A stretch of 64,000 nucleotides of DNA, taken from the NCBI GenBank assembly GCA_016165875.1, contig JABBOT010000002.1, forward strand, positions 25,000,265 through 25,064,264, given 5' to 3'. Positions within the stretch are counted from its first letter, which is position 1. Each line of letters opens with the position of its first letter. Source of the DNA: Acanthopleura granulata. Its lineage: Eukaryota; Mollusca; Polyplacophora; Chitonida; Chitonidae. The notes beneath the pieces are model-generated. The model was given only the letters and a program-made list of their open reading frames with translations, was not told the origin of the DNA and made no database searches. The translations under genes and the position numbers were made by a program. Positions 35,071 through 46,000 of this stretch are shown here, one piece after another.

Positions 35071-36490
35071 TGTCCACCAGGTGTAGCTTTTTTCAGTACC
35101 GATTCTGCCCAAAACATACGAAGTACCATTTGTTAACAGAACAAGCTAGATCAGAATCTCAGGCTGTAGACAAATTTCCATCATCCAAACTGGCCTTCAC
35201 AAGCGGGTAAATAACATATGAGGCAATGCTCTAGTTCAAGTACTACATTCAAACTGGTATAGTACATAAAGTTTTCCAGTATGATTAATTACACTGAATA
35301 CATAATTTTTACTTCCGGTTTTCTTTGGTTAAATAAATACCCAACCATGCAGGAGTACCCCATGCTGATGCACATTCTCTGGGTGGGTAAAAACAAAACA
35401 GGCCATGAGTTTACCATAGCAGATCATGCGCAGATGAATCTGTATATAATCGGAATTACACCATATATATATATAAAGAGATGATATTTCACCTTTATAT
35501 AAATAATAAATTAAATGCACTGCGTACTTGATACAGTTAACCCGACGAAAACTGCACGACTGGTGATCCTTGCGCCTAACAGTAACCAGTCAAGGAGGAT
35601 TTCACCAGACAGAGGTGGAGTGCTTTTTTGGTGTGCCAACTGTTAGTCACCACGTTTTTCACACTATGACTCCCTGAGCGATAGTGTGATTCTAATAAAA
35701 ATCCCTATGTCAGAGCAATCTCGGCCTGAACAGACCACCTGTTCATGTTGTTACACTCTCCATTATTGGAGAGGTCTCAGCGGTTAACTCTCCTATGGCC
35801 GGATGTGGTCGCCTCTATCTCAATTTGCGCAAGGAACTAACCGGGCATCTGGTCTTTGCCTGAAAGTTCGTCGTACGGTAAAGGGATCTGTCGGTAATTT
35901 ACAATGAATGAAAATCCTTGGCTTAATTATGAATGGATTCCAAAAAGATGGAAATTATTGTCGTCTTAAACATGGAACATTTGCAATTTATAAGTCTATA
36001 GGATATATTGAGAACTACAGATATTTTAGTACCAGTCTACGTCTGTACCTAAATCTTGTTGATCCACCAACTAGCTTAGTAAAGTACAAAAGCATAGAAA
36101 CTCCGAAAAAAGAAATGTAACACATGGTTGACGTTCTCAATATTTCGACTAAGTTTTACTTGTCATCTTCCTGAAGATGACAAGTAAAACTTAGTCGAAA
36201 TATTGAGAACGTGAAGATGACAAGTAAAACTTAGTCGAAATATTGAGAACGTCAACCATGTGTTACATTTCTTTTTTCGGAGTTTCTATGCTTTTCTACG
36301 TCTGTACGTTTGTCCTATTATCATTGTTGTCAAGACAGGATAATAGCACCATTTTAGTTTGAGATATATGCCACATTATAAAAACACATTCATGCGTGAC
36401 TGGAGAACGGTCTGGTGGTTTTGAATTTTGCGGAAACAGTCTGAAGTGTAGGCCATTATTTACAACAACAACAACAACAACAAAAATAGG
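35071..36490. other. METTL26/MCRIP2 upstream region with foldback insertion
   Basis: This interval should hold the METTL26 5' UTR and promoter. No coding exon was found. It contains the foldback insertion at 36036-36307 and, at the right end, a CAA microsatellite (36463-36481) and the pol III terminator of the tRNA gene. Confidence 0.5.
36036..36307. mobile_element. Foldback insertion with 83-bp arms and 13-bp flanking direct repeats
   Basis: Arms 36088-36170 and 36213-36295 are inverted copies of one another. The spacer 36171-36212 is a partial direct copy (about 40 bp) of the start of the right arm. TCTACGTCTGTAC flanks the unit on both sides (36036-36048 and 36295-36307), as expected for a target-site duplication. 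A 39-nt non-palindromic segment (36049-36087) sits only on the left. The arms contain CTGAAGATGAC...GTCGAAAT. There is no coding capacity. The structure recalls pseudo-LTR remnants of Penelope-like elements, but this is inference. Confidence 0.75.
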
Positions 36491-36561
36491 TGCGCCGCCC
36501 GGGAATCGAACCCGGGTCGCAAGAATGGGAATCTTGCATGATACCACTACACCAGCGGCGC
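36491..36561 (-). tRNA. tRNA-Gly (CCC)
   Basis: On the minus strand the 7-bp acceptor stem GCGCCGC pairs with GCGGCGC. The A box is TGGTGTAGTGG and the B box GGTTCGATTCC. The anticodon stem CAAGA/TCTTG encloses the loop TTCCCAT with anticodon CCC. The discriminator base is A (36491), and a run of five T follows within 5 nt downstream (36482-36486), a pol III terminator. There is no intron. The sequence agrees closely with the animal tRNA-Gly(CCC) consensus. Confidence 0.96.
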
Positions 36562-36801
36562 TCACACCCCCTCGGTTCTAAGTAAGGGTTAAAATAGAAA
36601 CTTAACATTTACCGATTTCTTCCACATATTTTTATTTACATTTTGTTTTAACTTAAAGTCTGGCGTATATAAAATATGAAAAATAAATATTCCGTCAAAT
36701 TTTGATTGAAATCCTATCTACCGGAATTCTGCTTCTCGCTGCTTGAATGTACCGGAAGAAGCTTGTTTCATTTCCGCCCATAAACACACTAAATTGAGGG
36801 A

Positions 36802-39800
36802 ATGTATTCTTTACATAGAGGTCCAAGTAGATTTGTTACAAGTACAAGGCGGGGTAAGGTTTAGGTTTTCATTTGTTGAGTTCAATTTGTTCTCGTTAAC
36901 TCTGTCTATTACATGGCTTATGGCCTCTTTCTAATTGGCTGGCTTTGTGTTTCAGGGGGAACGAAGAAGATCGACAGTTTTGAAGGTCGCGATTTGGGCA
37001 AACGCACTGGCTCGTCTGGGCCGGCTATGAGTATGAGGTAAAATTACGCACACAGAGCCTATTGGAGTCAGTGGTTGTTGGTGAATGGATGCTGACAGTG
37101 ACACTGATAATGAACCATTGTATCGACCTGAAGTTTGTTGAGGTGTAACATTGAATCAGTGATTGTGCACGGCTTGATCTAAGTTAATGATAGAATTTAA
37201 ATGCCAATGATTACCCATTTAATATTCCTGTGAAAAAGAAACGACACCTCAGGCACTGATCACATTGTCGGAAGTTTCAACAGCCTTTCGCCAGTGACAT
37301 TTGATCCCTTGTCTCACCGTAGTAGCATTTTGGAAACACTTGTGCAAGCAGTGGAACAATTTAGATTTTTTATTGCCATTATGCAGCTAGATTTTATGAT
37401 AATCTTACCTTTTGTGAAAATTTCCGGAAAAAAAAAATAAAGTAATGACTACTGGTGCAGGGGTGATAGTGACATCTGGGCAATGAAATGAAGCGAGCAA
37501 TTAAGAGTGAATCTTCTTATGTCTTTAGTTTTTATTGATACACAGCTCCGCAAAGGGCTGAATGGTTTCTGTCACCTCAGCCATAGTGTTAAGCCTGACT
37601 GTCCTGTATGTATGTATAGGAGAAAAATTACTGAGTATCCAATATTGCTTTCAAGTTGTACATGTATAAATAAATAAATTATTCTAACTATGACATCCAA
37701 AGGACTGGTTTGTTTTCTTCAGATCCTGACATAGGATTTTAAAAGTTAAGTTATCCAGATATTCTTAACCATGGCATTAAACACTAATGAAATAAATAAA
37801 TAAATTAGTATCTAGATGTTAAGCAGCTGTTAAACAGCGTTCCAGGTCTCCTGAAAGTATTAAACAGCTGGTTATTGTACATTGAACGGAGTGAGGTAGT
37901 TGTTAAGCTGGCCCTAAAGGTACAGTGTGCGTAGCATTTTAAAAACATATTTGTTAAAATTTACTGTCATAAACAATAACTAAGATATTTGGTTTTGTTT
38001 CAGCTCACCTATGCCAGTATTTATTGGGAAACGGCCAAATAGTGGAAGACTACCCCCATTGAACAGCACTGTATCTGATGAGCCTGCTTCCCCACAGCAT
38101 GAAGAATATGTTCATTTTATGTCAAGTAGTGAGTAATTTCAACACTGCTCTCAGATCAGTATAGTGAGTAATTTCAACACTGCTCTCAGATCAGTATAGT
38201 GAGTAATTTCAACACTTCTCTCAGATCAGTATAGTGAGTAATTTCAACACTGCTCTCAGATCAGTATAGTTCATAGGGTTAGTCTTACCTCAATGAGCAT
38301 GCTGTCGGATGTGAAATTTCTTATCTGTCATGCCTCTGTGGATTGCAGTTGCTCATTGAATTGAATTAAATTCACTTCTTGAAACTTGAATCAAAGCAGT
38401 TATTTAAAACTATTAAGTCATCAAGAGTTGTGGGCATGGTTAGGTAAAATGACCCAGACCACAAATTTTAATGACTCAATTCATTAAAATGGATTGGATA
38501 TAATGAACCGACCAGTATCCACTTGATGAAACCTTGGCCCATTATTTTCGAAGCTCCAAGCAAGTCTTTGCAGGTTAGTTGTCTAAATCTTATTCCAAAA
38601 GAGAAAATTAATGGAACACCCAGTTATCTGAACACATAGTTCCAGAATGGTGAGCAGTCCTCAGGTCAGTTCTGTACTGCACTGTCATGGACTGCACGGT
38701 GATGTATGTTGTGTTACTGCACATGTGCATCACTGCTCTGCACCCTCATGCATTTTGCTTCATTGTGCTCTGTATACAGTACTGTATTGAACTGACTGCA
38801 TGTTCATGCTATTTTCAAGTGTGCATGCTGCAGTGTATTGTACTGAACTACACTGAATTACTTCTAGTTTCTGCCCAAAGTTTTGTAGAAGTTGCTCTTG
38901 TAATTTAGTGAGTATTATTTACTGTGTTCTACTGTACTACAGGTTTTAAAAATTTGAAACTGTTACTTTGCATTTTTGCAAAGCTTTGCAAATGTTGTTG
39001 ACCTCTGTTAGTGGCAGAAACACCATTTATACTGAGTCATGCTTGTGTGCATTCTATATTGTGCTTTGCTGTACTACATGTACGTTATGCCATGAGGTTA
39101 TTGTAAAGTGTATTGTGCAGTATGGAATGGTGTTATACCAGTCTGTGTTGTGTTGACGATTGGTATTGGATGACATGCTCCAGGTGTCAGCCAATTCAGA
39201 TTTGTAACATGTGGGTACAATACCACCCATACTGTGGAAAATACTTCACACTGACCTTTCGGTTCTATAGCTTCATGCTGTGAATTACCATGAGGATGGT
39301 CAAGCTGACTTAGAGTTGACATATTTTGGAATTTCTTTATTTGTCCATAGTGCTTTCCTTTCACTAATGAAGTCCTGTTCTGTCAGAAAGTAAACAACAC
39401 CAGGAGTGTCTTCTAGCCTTGTCCCAGCATTCTAAAGTCCCTGTCTTTGCTATTAAATGTCCAGTGTCCCAGAAATATGGCTTTTAGGGGCTTAGTATCA
39501 CTATTGGGTTTAGAACAGTCACATGGGGCAAGTGGAGTAATTTTATTAAACCAAAACCAGATCTTTATTTTAATGTAATATATGTCAATGTACACGTTCA
39601 CTTTATCCTGAAGCACTCCACTCGAACTGTTTGAATTTTGACAATTTCTCTCAATTTATTTTGATAAAACTTAAGTATATAACTGGTCAGAATTGATGCT
39701 TGGTTTCTTTTTTAGTGTGGTCAAAAATCAAGCATGAACAGTCTAAAGCCTCAGGTAGGTTGATTGTGTCAGACATGCATGTGTGAAAGAAAAAGGATAA

Positions 39801-40939
39801 CATTTTGTGGTCATAATTTCCCCACGGCCATGAACTTGTCAAATGTGTAATCATAATTATCATACTGACTTTTATATGGGGTGCAGATTTTATTCTAACC
39901 TTGGACACAAAATGACTGCATTCCTCCACTCTCATTGTTCATGGTCATGGAAGACAACCAGTGAACAAATCCACCCACAAGTGGCACTTGCGGGGGATTT
40001 GTGCATGGTTTTGTTTGTTGAAGATTGGTTGTCTGCAACCAAAAGGGCGTGCATGTTTGGACTTCAAACATCACACATCATCAGTGACTTATCAAATGTC
40101 AGTATTTTGCACCCTTGTTTGTCTCCCCTGCAGAAGGAAATATTCTGAGACAATATTCTGCTTCTAGTCAGAAGTCATGTATGATGTGCCAGCTCAGTAT
40201 CTCCCTAAAGTAGAGTGAGACGTTAGAGAGACTTCTGGCCTGCACAAATGGAGTTTTGAGGGCCGTCCATAAAGTACATACCTTTATGGGGGGAAGGGGT
40301 GTCTGTGCATAATGGATAAGGGGCATAAAGGGTGAAGGAGGGGGGGGGGTGTCTGTCATCAATTAATGTACGAATAATACAAAATGAAAAACCAAAAAAA
40401 AATAAAAACCAAAAAAAAATTTGCAATGTAAATGTATAAATAGAATGCATGCTCCAAAATTGCATACTGGGCAATAGTGTATCCAAAGTTTGTGATTGGT
40501 TTAATACATGATTTGATAGCACCAGATGCAAAAGGTGTGGGTTTGTGCATCTTCATGTTTCTGCTCTAAAATTACCTGTATTCAGAGTGGTGAAAATGCT
40601 ACCATAATTTATTCAATCTTCATGCTTGCAGGACCAGTGAAATACTGTGAAGAGACAACAAATCCAGAATTGATAAGTAAGCTATCATGTGAACAAGATT
40701 TTCTTTCTATTGGGATAGTTAACTGCAAACATGCACGATACAATACCTGAATGTTCAGTAATTATAGAATGCATAAATTATGTATAGTTGGTTATTTCCA
40801 AATATTATATTTTATTTTTTGGGGAAAAACAGCCTTAAAATAATGATCCAATCTCTTATTCATTGCAGATTTTAAGCCTTTTGATTTAGAGGAATGGTGG
40901 GGAACTCGTACTCTTCAGAAGATCAAGGAGTCCTCTTGA
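36802..40939 (+). CDS. MCRIP2: MAPK-regulated corepressor-interacting protein, MCRIP2-like
   Basis: Six exons: 36802-36853, 36956-37037, 38004-38128, 39716-39754, 40632-40676, 40869-40939. Phases all agree and give 137 aa (human MCRIP2 about 160). The N-terminus MYSLHRGPSRFVTSTRRG matches the MCRIP2 start. PVFIGKRPNSGR and the conserved HEEYVHFM block follow, then VKYCEETTNPELINF and the C-terminal PFDLEEWW that distinguishes MCRIP2 from MCRIP1. The family is small and largely disordered. Mammalian MCRIP1 binds CtBP under ERK control, and both paralogues associate with DDX6 and stress granules. Internal Met codons at the end of exon 2 would give an MCRIP1-like shorter start, but exon 1 fits so well that the long form is preferred. 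The third exon's splice donor lies at the edge of a tandem repeat. Divergent from METTL26. Confidence 0.92.
38127..38266 (+). repeat. 35-bp tandem repeat x4 duplicating an MCRIP2 splice donor
   Basis: Four units begin at 38127, 38162, 38197 and 38232 with period 35 and about one substitution between copies. Each unit starts TAGTGAGTAATTTC, so each contains the donor sequence GTGAGT found at the end of MCRIP2 exon 3 (exon ends 38128). Confidence 0.95.
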
Positions 40940-41128
40940 AGATTAATTTCAATTAGCAATTTTTATGTGTAATAAGGTATTGTATAGAACATGTTTTATG
41001 GCCTGAAGTGAACAGCAGGCTCAATTTTAAGGACACATTTAGTCAAGAACTTCGAGATTGTGCTGGAACATGTGACTTTTATGGGAATAATATTTTTATG
41101 AGATTTCTATTAATTTATGTCCTACTGT

Positions 41129-41134
41129 AATAAA
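41129..41134 (+). terminator. Candidate poly(A) signal of MCRIP2
   Basis: AATAAA about 190 bp after the MCRIP2 stop codon, in AT-rich 3' flanking sequence. This is a good position for a compact 3' UTR. Confidence 0.6.
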
Positions 41135-42534
41135 TGGAAAATGGTAAACTCATGGTCTTATGTTATTACGTGCACATCATTACATGGCTAAGTGCCTTGT
41201 ATTGGAATTCATGAGAAAACGTTTTGGTTTATTTCTCTTTATTGCCTGATGTTAAATGCTGTTGAATTTTCTATTTCACTTCAGTTATGCTGAAGAGTAA
41301 TTAAGTTGTACGGCCCCTAATGAGATGAGTGTTCCATCCTGTTGTTAGGCAGGAAATTTTACGATTCCCCATCAGTTGCTGCTCTTAAGGGCCTTTATAA
41401 TTGCAGGGAGTGGTCAACAGTGCGTTTTGGGTTGCTTGCACTGTCTTACCACTGGTCTTCCACAAGTGCGGCGTGTTAGTTTGTAGGTTACATGTTTGAA
41501 TGTTCATGGTTGTAATCTAGCCAAAGGTCGGTGATTTACCCCGGCCACTCCAGTTGCCTCCACCCATATAACTGAGCCCCATCATATCGGAGAAAAATTC
41601 TTGAGTGTGGCATTAAACAACTGTCCAAAATGATTTGTTGTTGTGGATCCTACTGTCTGAAAACAGTTATATATTTGCTAGGAGTAAATGCCTTCTGATA
41701 TGTCTCACCACGTAGCCTGCAAACTGTCCGACAGCAACTTTGCGACAATCTATGCAGAAAGCATCATCAGTTTATGACTCTGGCAATATAGTGCCTAGGA
41801 GGCAAATCTTACTGCGACCATGTGCCGAATTTTCCGAGCAAATATGGAGAGTTCAGTCTCCATGTTACCTTCTGAACTCAGACTTTCATGTACGCACCGC
41901 TTTTCACCAGATGCACTGTATTGGTGAAAGTAAAATTCGTCCTGATGTGCGTCCGGGAAGTCTTGAAAGGCAGCATTGTAAGTTGTTCCAACGATGTACC
42001 TTTAGCCTCTTCGAGTTGTGCGTCGTAAGCGCAAAGTGTTTCATGTTCTAGAATGTTGATCTAATTGAGGACTTTTATCGGTGAATATCTTCAAAAGTAA
42101 GCCACACAATCATCCATAAGCTGAACTGAAGATACCCAGCGTATCTACAAGAAATGTTCAACGTCCAAAACCGTCCTCTGGACGTGCATGTTTACGCGAG
42201 ACGGGGAAATCGGGCTGGTCATTCGGATTTTTTGGTGCTGATAATTCCGTACATACTAAAGGGATTTTAGTTGAAAATTATGGATGGTTGCGTAGCTTTT
42301 GTTTTAAACATAGACCTATTTACTGATAAATATCCGCTATTAGCAGATTTACATTATAGAACATGAAAGACATTTCAATTTTCGCGGCGTTTACGCACAA
42401 CTTGAAGAAGCGAGAAGTACATTAATACAACGACATTGTAAACGGATGACTTGGAATCAAGTTGCAATGCTTTGGGAATAATGCATGAGAAGCTCGAGCA
42501 TCATAAAATACGTCGCCTGGGAATTACGTGGTAG

Positions 42535-42731
42535 TGAAATCTCCAAATCTCGAGGGGATTATCACGCTAGTGCAGCATAATGACCCAGGTGCCCATCACC
42601 AACGCGATCGCTGTGAGTTCAAACCCCAGTACCCCTACGCTACGCGGTTTCCTTCCACCATACCATTCTGGTTGCAGTCGTGTAAGCGAAATATTCATAA
42701 CTACGGCGTGAACACCAATCAAATAAATAAT
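42535..42731 (+). mobile_element. SINE copy
   Basis: The order is ATCTCGAGGGGATTATCACG (head), ACGCGATCGCTGTGAGTTCA (B-box-like region), TTTCCTTCCACCATACCATT, GTGTAAGCGAAATATTCATA, CACCAATCAAATAAATAA. The middle segment is partly deleted relative to the copy at 58384. Confidence 0.78.
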
Positions 42732-43004
42732 TTCCCTAATGGGGGAGGGAGGTCATACATCCATGAACGGTTGAAGTTTGGCAGATAAGATGTTGCGTTC
42801 CATAACAGAAAAGTTTGTCAGCCTCTCTTATCGATCATACAGCTGTCTGGGTGTCCTGAATAGGATTAAGTATGCCAACTGTGCCATTGTCTGCTGTCAC
42901 GATTCCTACTAAAGTAGGTTTAACAACGTCTGGAACTCCAGTTGATGGTAAGGTGACTTCAGTCAAATCAGTCATTGAGGTGGTCTGGTTCTCTCCTGCA
43001 CCAC

Positions 43005-43063
43005 ACGGATATTAACGCCGTCTTACAAGTGAAATATCCTTGGCAGCGTAAAGCACTAGTAAA
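43005..43063 (+). mobile_element. SINE tail fragment
   Basis: Short fragment with GATATTAACGCCGTCTTACA, AGTGAAATATCCTTGG and a tail word resembling CACCAATCAAATAAAT. Only the 3' end of the family is present. Confidence 0.5.
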
Positions 43064-46000
43064 ATAAATTGATGTAATCTGTAATTTATGCAAAGGCACA
43101 ATGAAACGCCTATAAACGTTGATGTATATAATTACCTGCTGAAGACAATTCAGATTTACCTGCAGTCGCCATGAATAGGCCTGTATTACATTCACCACTC
43201 CAATAATGGACGTTAGGGTAGCTCGCCGGCGAAATGCCTTTTGTTCAACTGCATGACAGGGGCCACACAATAAATACGCTCCTATGCACGGAACTGGACA
43301 ACTGCATGGGGTATTCCATTCTGTTCGCGTCTGGCATATATATAGGACGGCTAACAGATATCTTAATTCTCAGCCAAACCCTCCTTGGACACATAAACTT
43401 CAAGTATATGCAGAAACGTCAGTTCATATATTCTTCGCTCGGAATACATATAGCGTAACAATGCCAGGGCGGGCCTTTTCACTTGCATGAATGACAGCGT
43501 GGGTAAATGGCTCTATAATCGTGGACGGTGCTTCAAATTCTATAAAACTCGATGTTTTTTTCTCTTAAAATTTATATATTGATGAATTACTTGGCTCGAA
43601 AATTCATCTTTTTTTTTTTTTTTTTATCATTATTTACATTCCGAGACACGACGGCAAAGAACAAAAGATACTACTGACGAAGATCTACTGCATCACATGA
43701 TTTACCCGCCGTCTGGCCCGACTATGCAGGTTAACCTCGATCAAATTTATGACAAACATTATACAATGGAACTTACGCGAAAATGGAACAATGTAATGAT
43801 GATAATGGAATATATGTAGTCTGATGTGTTTCCTTTACTGACAATGACAAAAATAAATCCTATACAGTATCCAGTATATATATACTGTGCTGCGTGATGA
43901 TTTTTTCCAGCCACAAACTTAAAGTTATAGCAGTTAATATATCTGATGTCCAGATAATGATTTTAAAGAATGTTGATAAAGAATCGTCCGTTGCAAGTCA
44001 CTTGATATATAATTTGCGTCATTCCGAGCGGTTCACATGCATGCAGTTGAATTCCTTGTCAGTTTCGTTGACAACGTAGCCCACGCCAGCTGATGACCTT
44101 TCTGGTGTTGTGAGGCTTACATTGGGCCTACATACCTAAATCTGATAACATTATGTGCTATATTCATGTCACCCACGTGCGTGTATGTTAAAAGAGTGCA
44201 AATATATATAATATAAAGAACTTTAGACGGAAGCTCAATTTCCACAATTCGGCCTGCATGTGGTTGAAACCGTATACGCTTACAGTGTGTGTTCTTGTAT
44301 ACTTGTATACGAGGGACCCATGTCTACGTGTTTTCATCGTGTGTCTGTGTATATTGCTCGCTTTGCTATGTGTCTGTGTCTACATTCAGTTTAAGACTGA
44401 TAGATAGGCCTACAAGTGCATATATAAATATCGCGCGGTCAATACGCAACAGTATACAACACGAGACTGGACCCACCTGGATGTAAGTTCTGATTGTGCA
44501 ATTCATATTTCCTTATAAAAATGTTTGCAACTGAATCGTAATTGAATCTACATGCATGGATAAATAGGGTAAATCATGGATATAATGGATATATCATTGC
44601 GCCTTTTTCACATGTAGAATAGAAATAAATGCATTCCAGAATTAGAATTTAAACATCGAATGTAACTTGCAGCCAGCACTAACTTCTGATTTCACGCTGA
44701 TTTCTTTTCACGTTATTCTGATGTGGACAGCATGCCTTATTCTTGTAGTCTTATTCGTTTGTGAAATGACATAACCGAAAGTGCCCTGTTCAGATTGAAA
44801 ACAAACAACAACAACAACAAAAAAAAACAATCTGTGGCGTCCGAATATGATTATCCATTATTCATTGAGGTGTACAAATTGTTTACTTGTGAAAAATATA
44901 TGTGTATAATGGTGGTATATGGATGTGTACCTCTAGTACAAAATGGTTGTAGATGTTCAATTTTGTTACAGTGTGTGTACAGTCGATTTTAGAGAGTATG
45001 TAGGCCTAATTTTTGCCACATAATTTAAATACTTGAATGAACTAATTTATTCGCTTAAAGTTGTAGTAATAATTAAATGCGCATGCGTATATCTTCAGAT
45101 GTTATTTTTTTATGATGTGTTTTGCTTGAGGACTTCATTTCGTGACTTCAAGTTAAGGAACTAAGACTGCATATACTGAATCTTGCTGCAAGTATTATTT
45201 CAAGCTCCTACACTTCAATACAGTACGCCTATCGGTACTTACTAGGCCTATATATTTCAAAAGTAAATCTGTATATTCCTACATGTGCGTGAGGCCTTAA
45301 AAATGTTCATACTTTAATTGGTTATTTAGCTGTGATTTAGTGCCTATATTATATATGTCGATTTTTACAATGGTTTCTGTCCCTGCTAGTCTGTGGACGA
45401 TTTTAACATCTGCAGGGTGGAACTGGCTAGCCGCCCATATGCCACCGGCAGTAAACACGGCCGGCTTCTATACACCGGGGTGAAAAGCCCAACATTGTGT
45501 ATACATATGTTGAATTTGAAATGTATCTCAATATTTCCCCTCTGAGAGCATAGCCCCTAGGTCAGCAATGAACTTCGCTGGTATGGCCATCGGTGAACCT
45601 GAAAACGGTGAAAAGGGACCAGCAAATATCAGAGCAAAATGTACAGAGCACATTGCACAAACGGCGGGGTTTCGAAGGACCAGCACTGAAGCGCCGTACA
45701 CATGCAACCGTGAACTACGAATGTTGTGGATACACTGACTCACAGCGTGTAGACAAGGTGGTTGCCTAAGAACCACCTTGCAGATGTATGGACATCAACT
45801 CACGCATACAAGTATAATTGCTAGTTGCGATCCATGGCGGAAGATGAGATGGAGATATACCGACTTACCGTTAACGCGTGCTATATTCACAGGTCAGCTG
45901 CTTTAGCTGTGCTACTCAAGTCCTCACATTTGGTATGTTCCCAACCGATCCTGGCTGGATCGACAAAGGTAATACACTGTACAGATATAACTATTTTATT

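Noticed and set aside
36743..36934. Open frame overlapping MCRIP2 exon 1 in another frame
   Set aside because: The alternative frame at 36802 gives an MCRIP2-type N-terminus and an in-phase splice, so this one is incidental.
36911..37037. MCRIP2 start at the ATG near 36913, reading into exon 2 without splicing
   Set aside because: The sequence before 36956 is a typical pyrimidine-rich acceptor, and the exon at 36802-36853 supplies the conserved N-terminus in the right phase.
41740..42051. 103-codon frame downstream of MCRIP2
   Set aside because: No motif, no splice partners and no start context. Length is compatible with chance.
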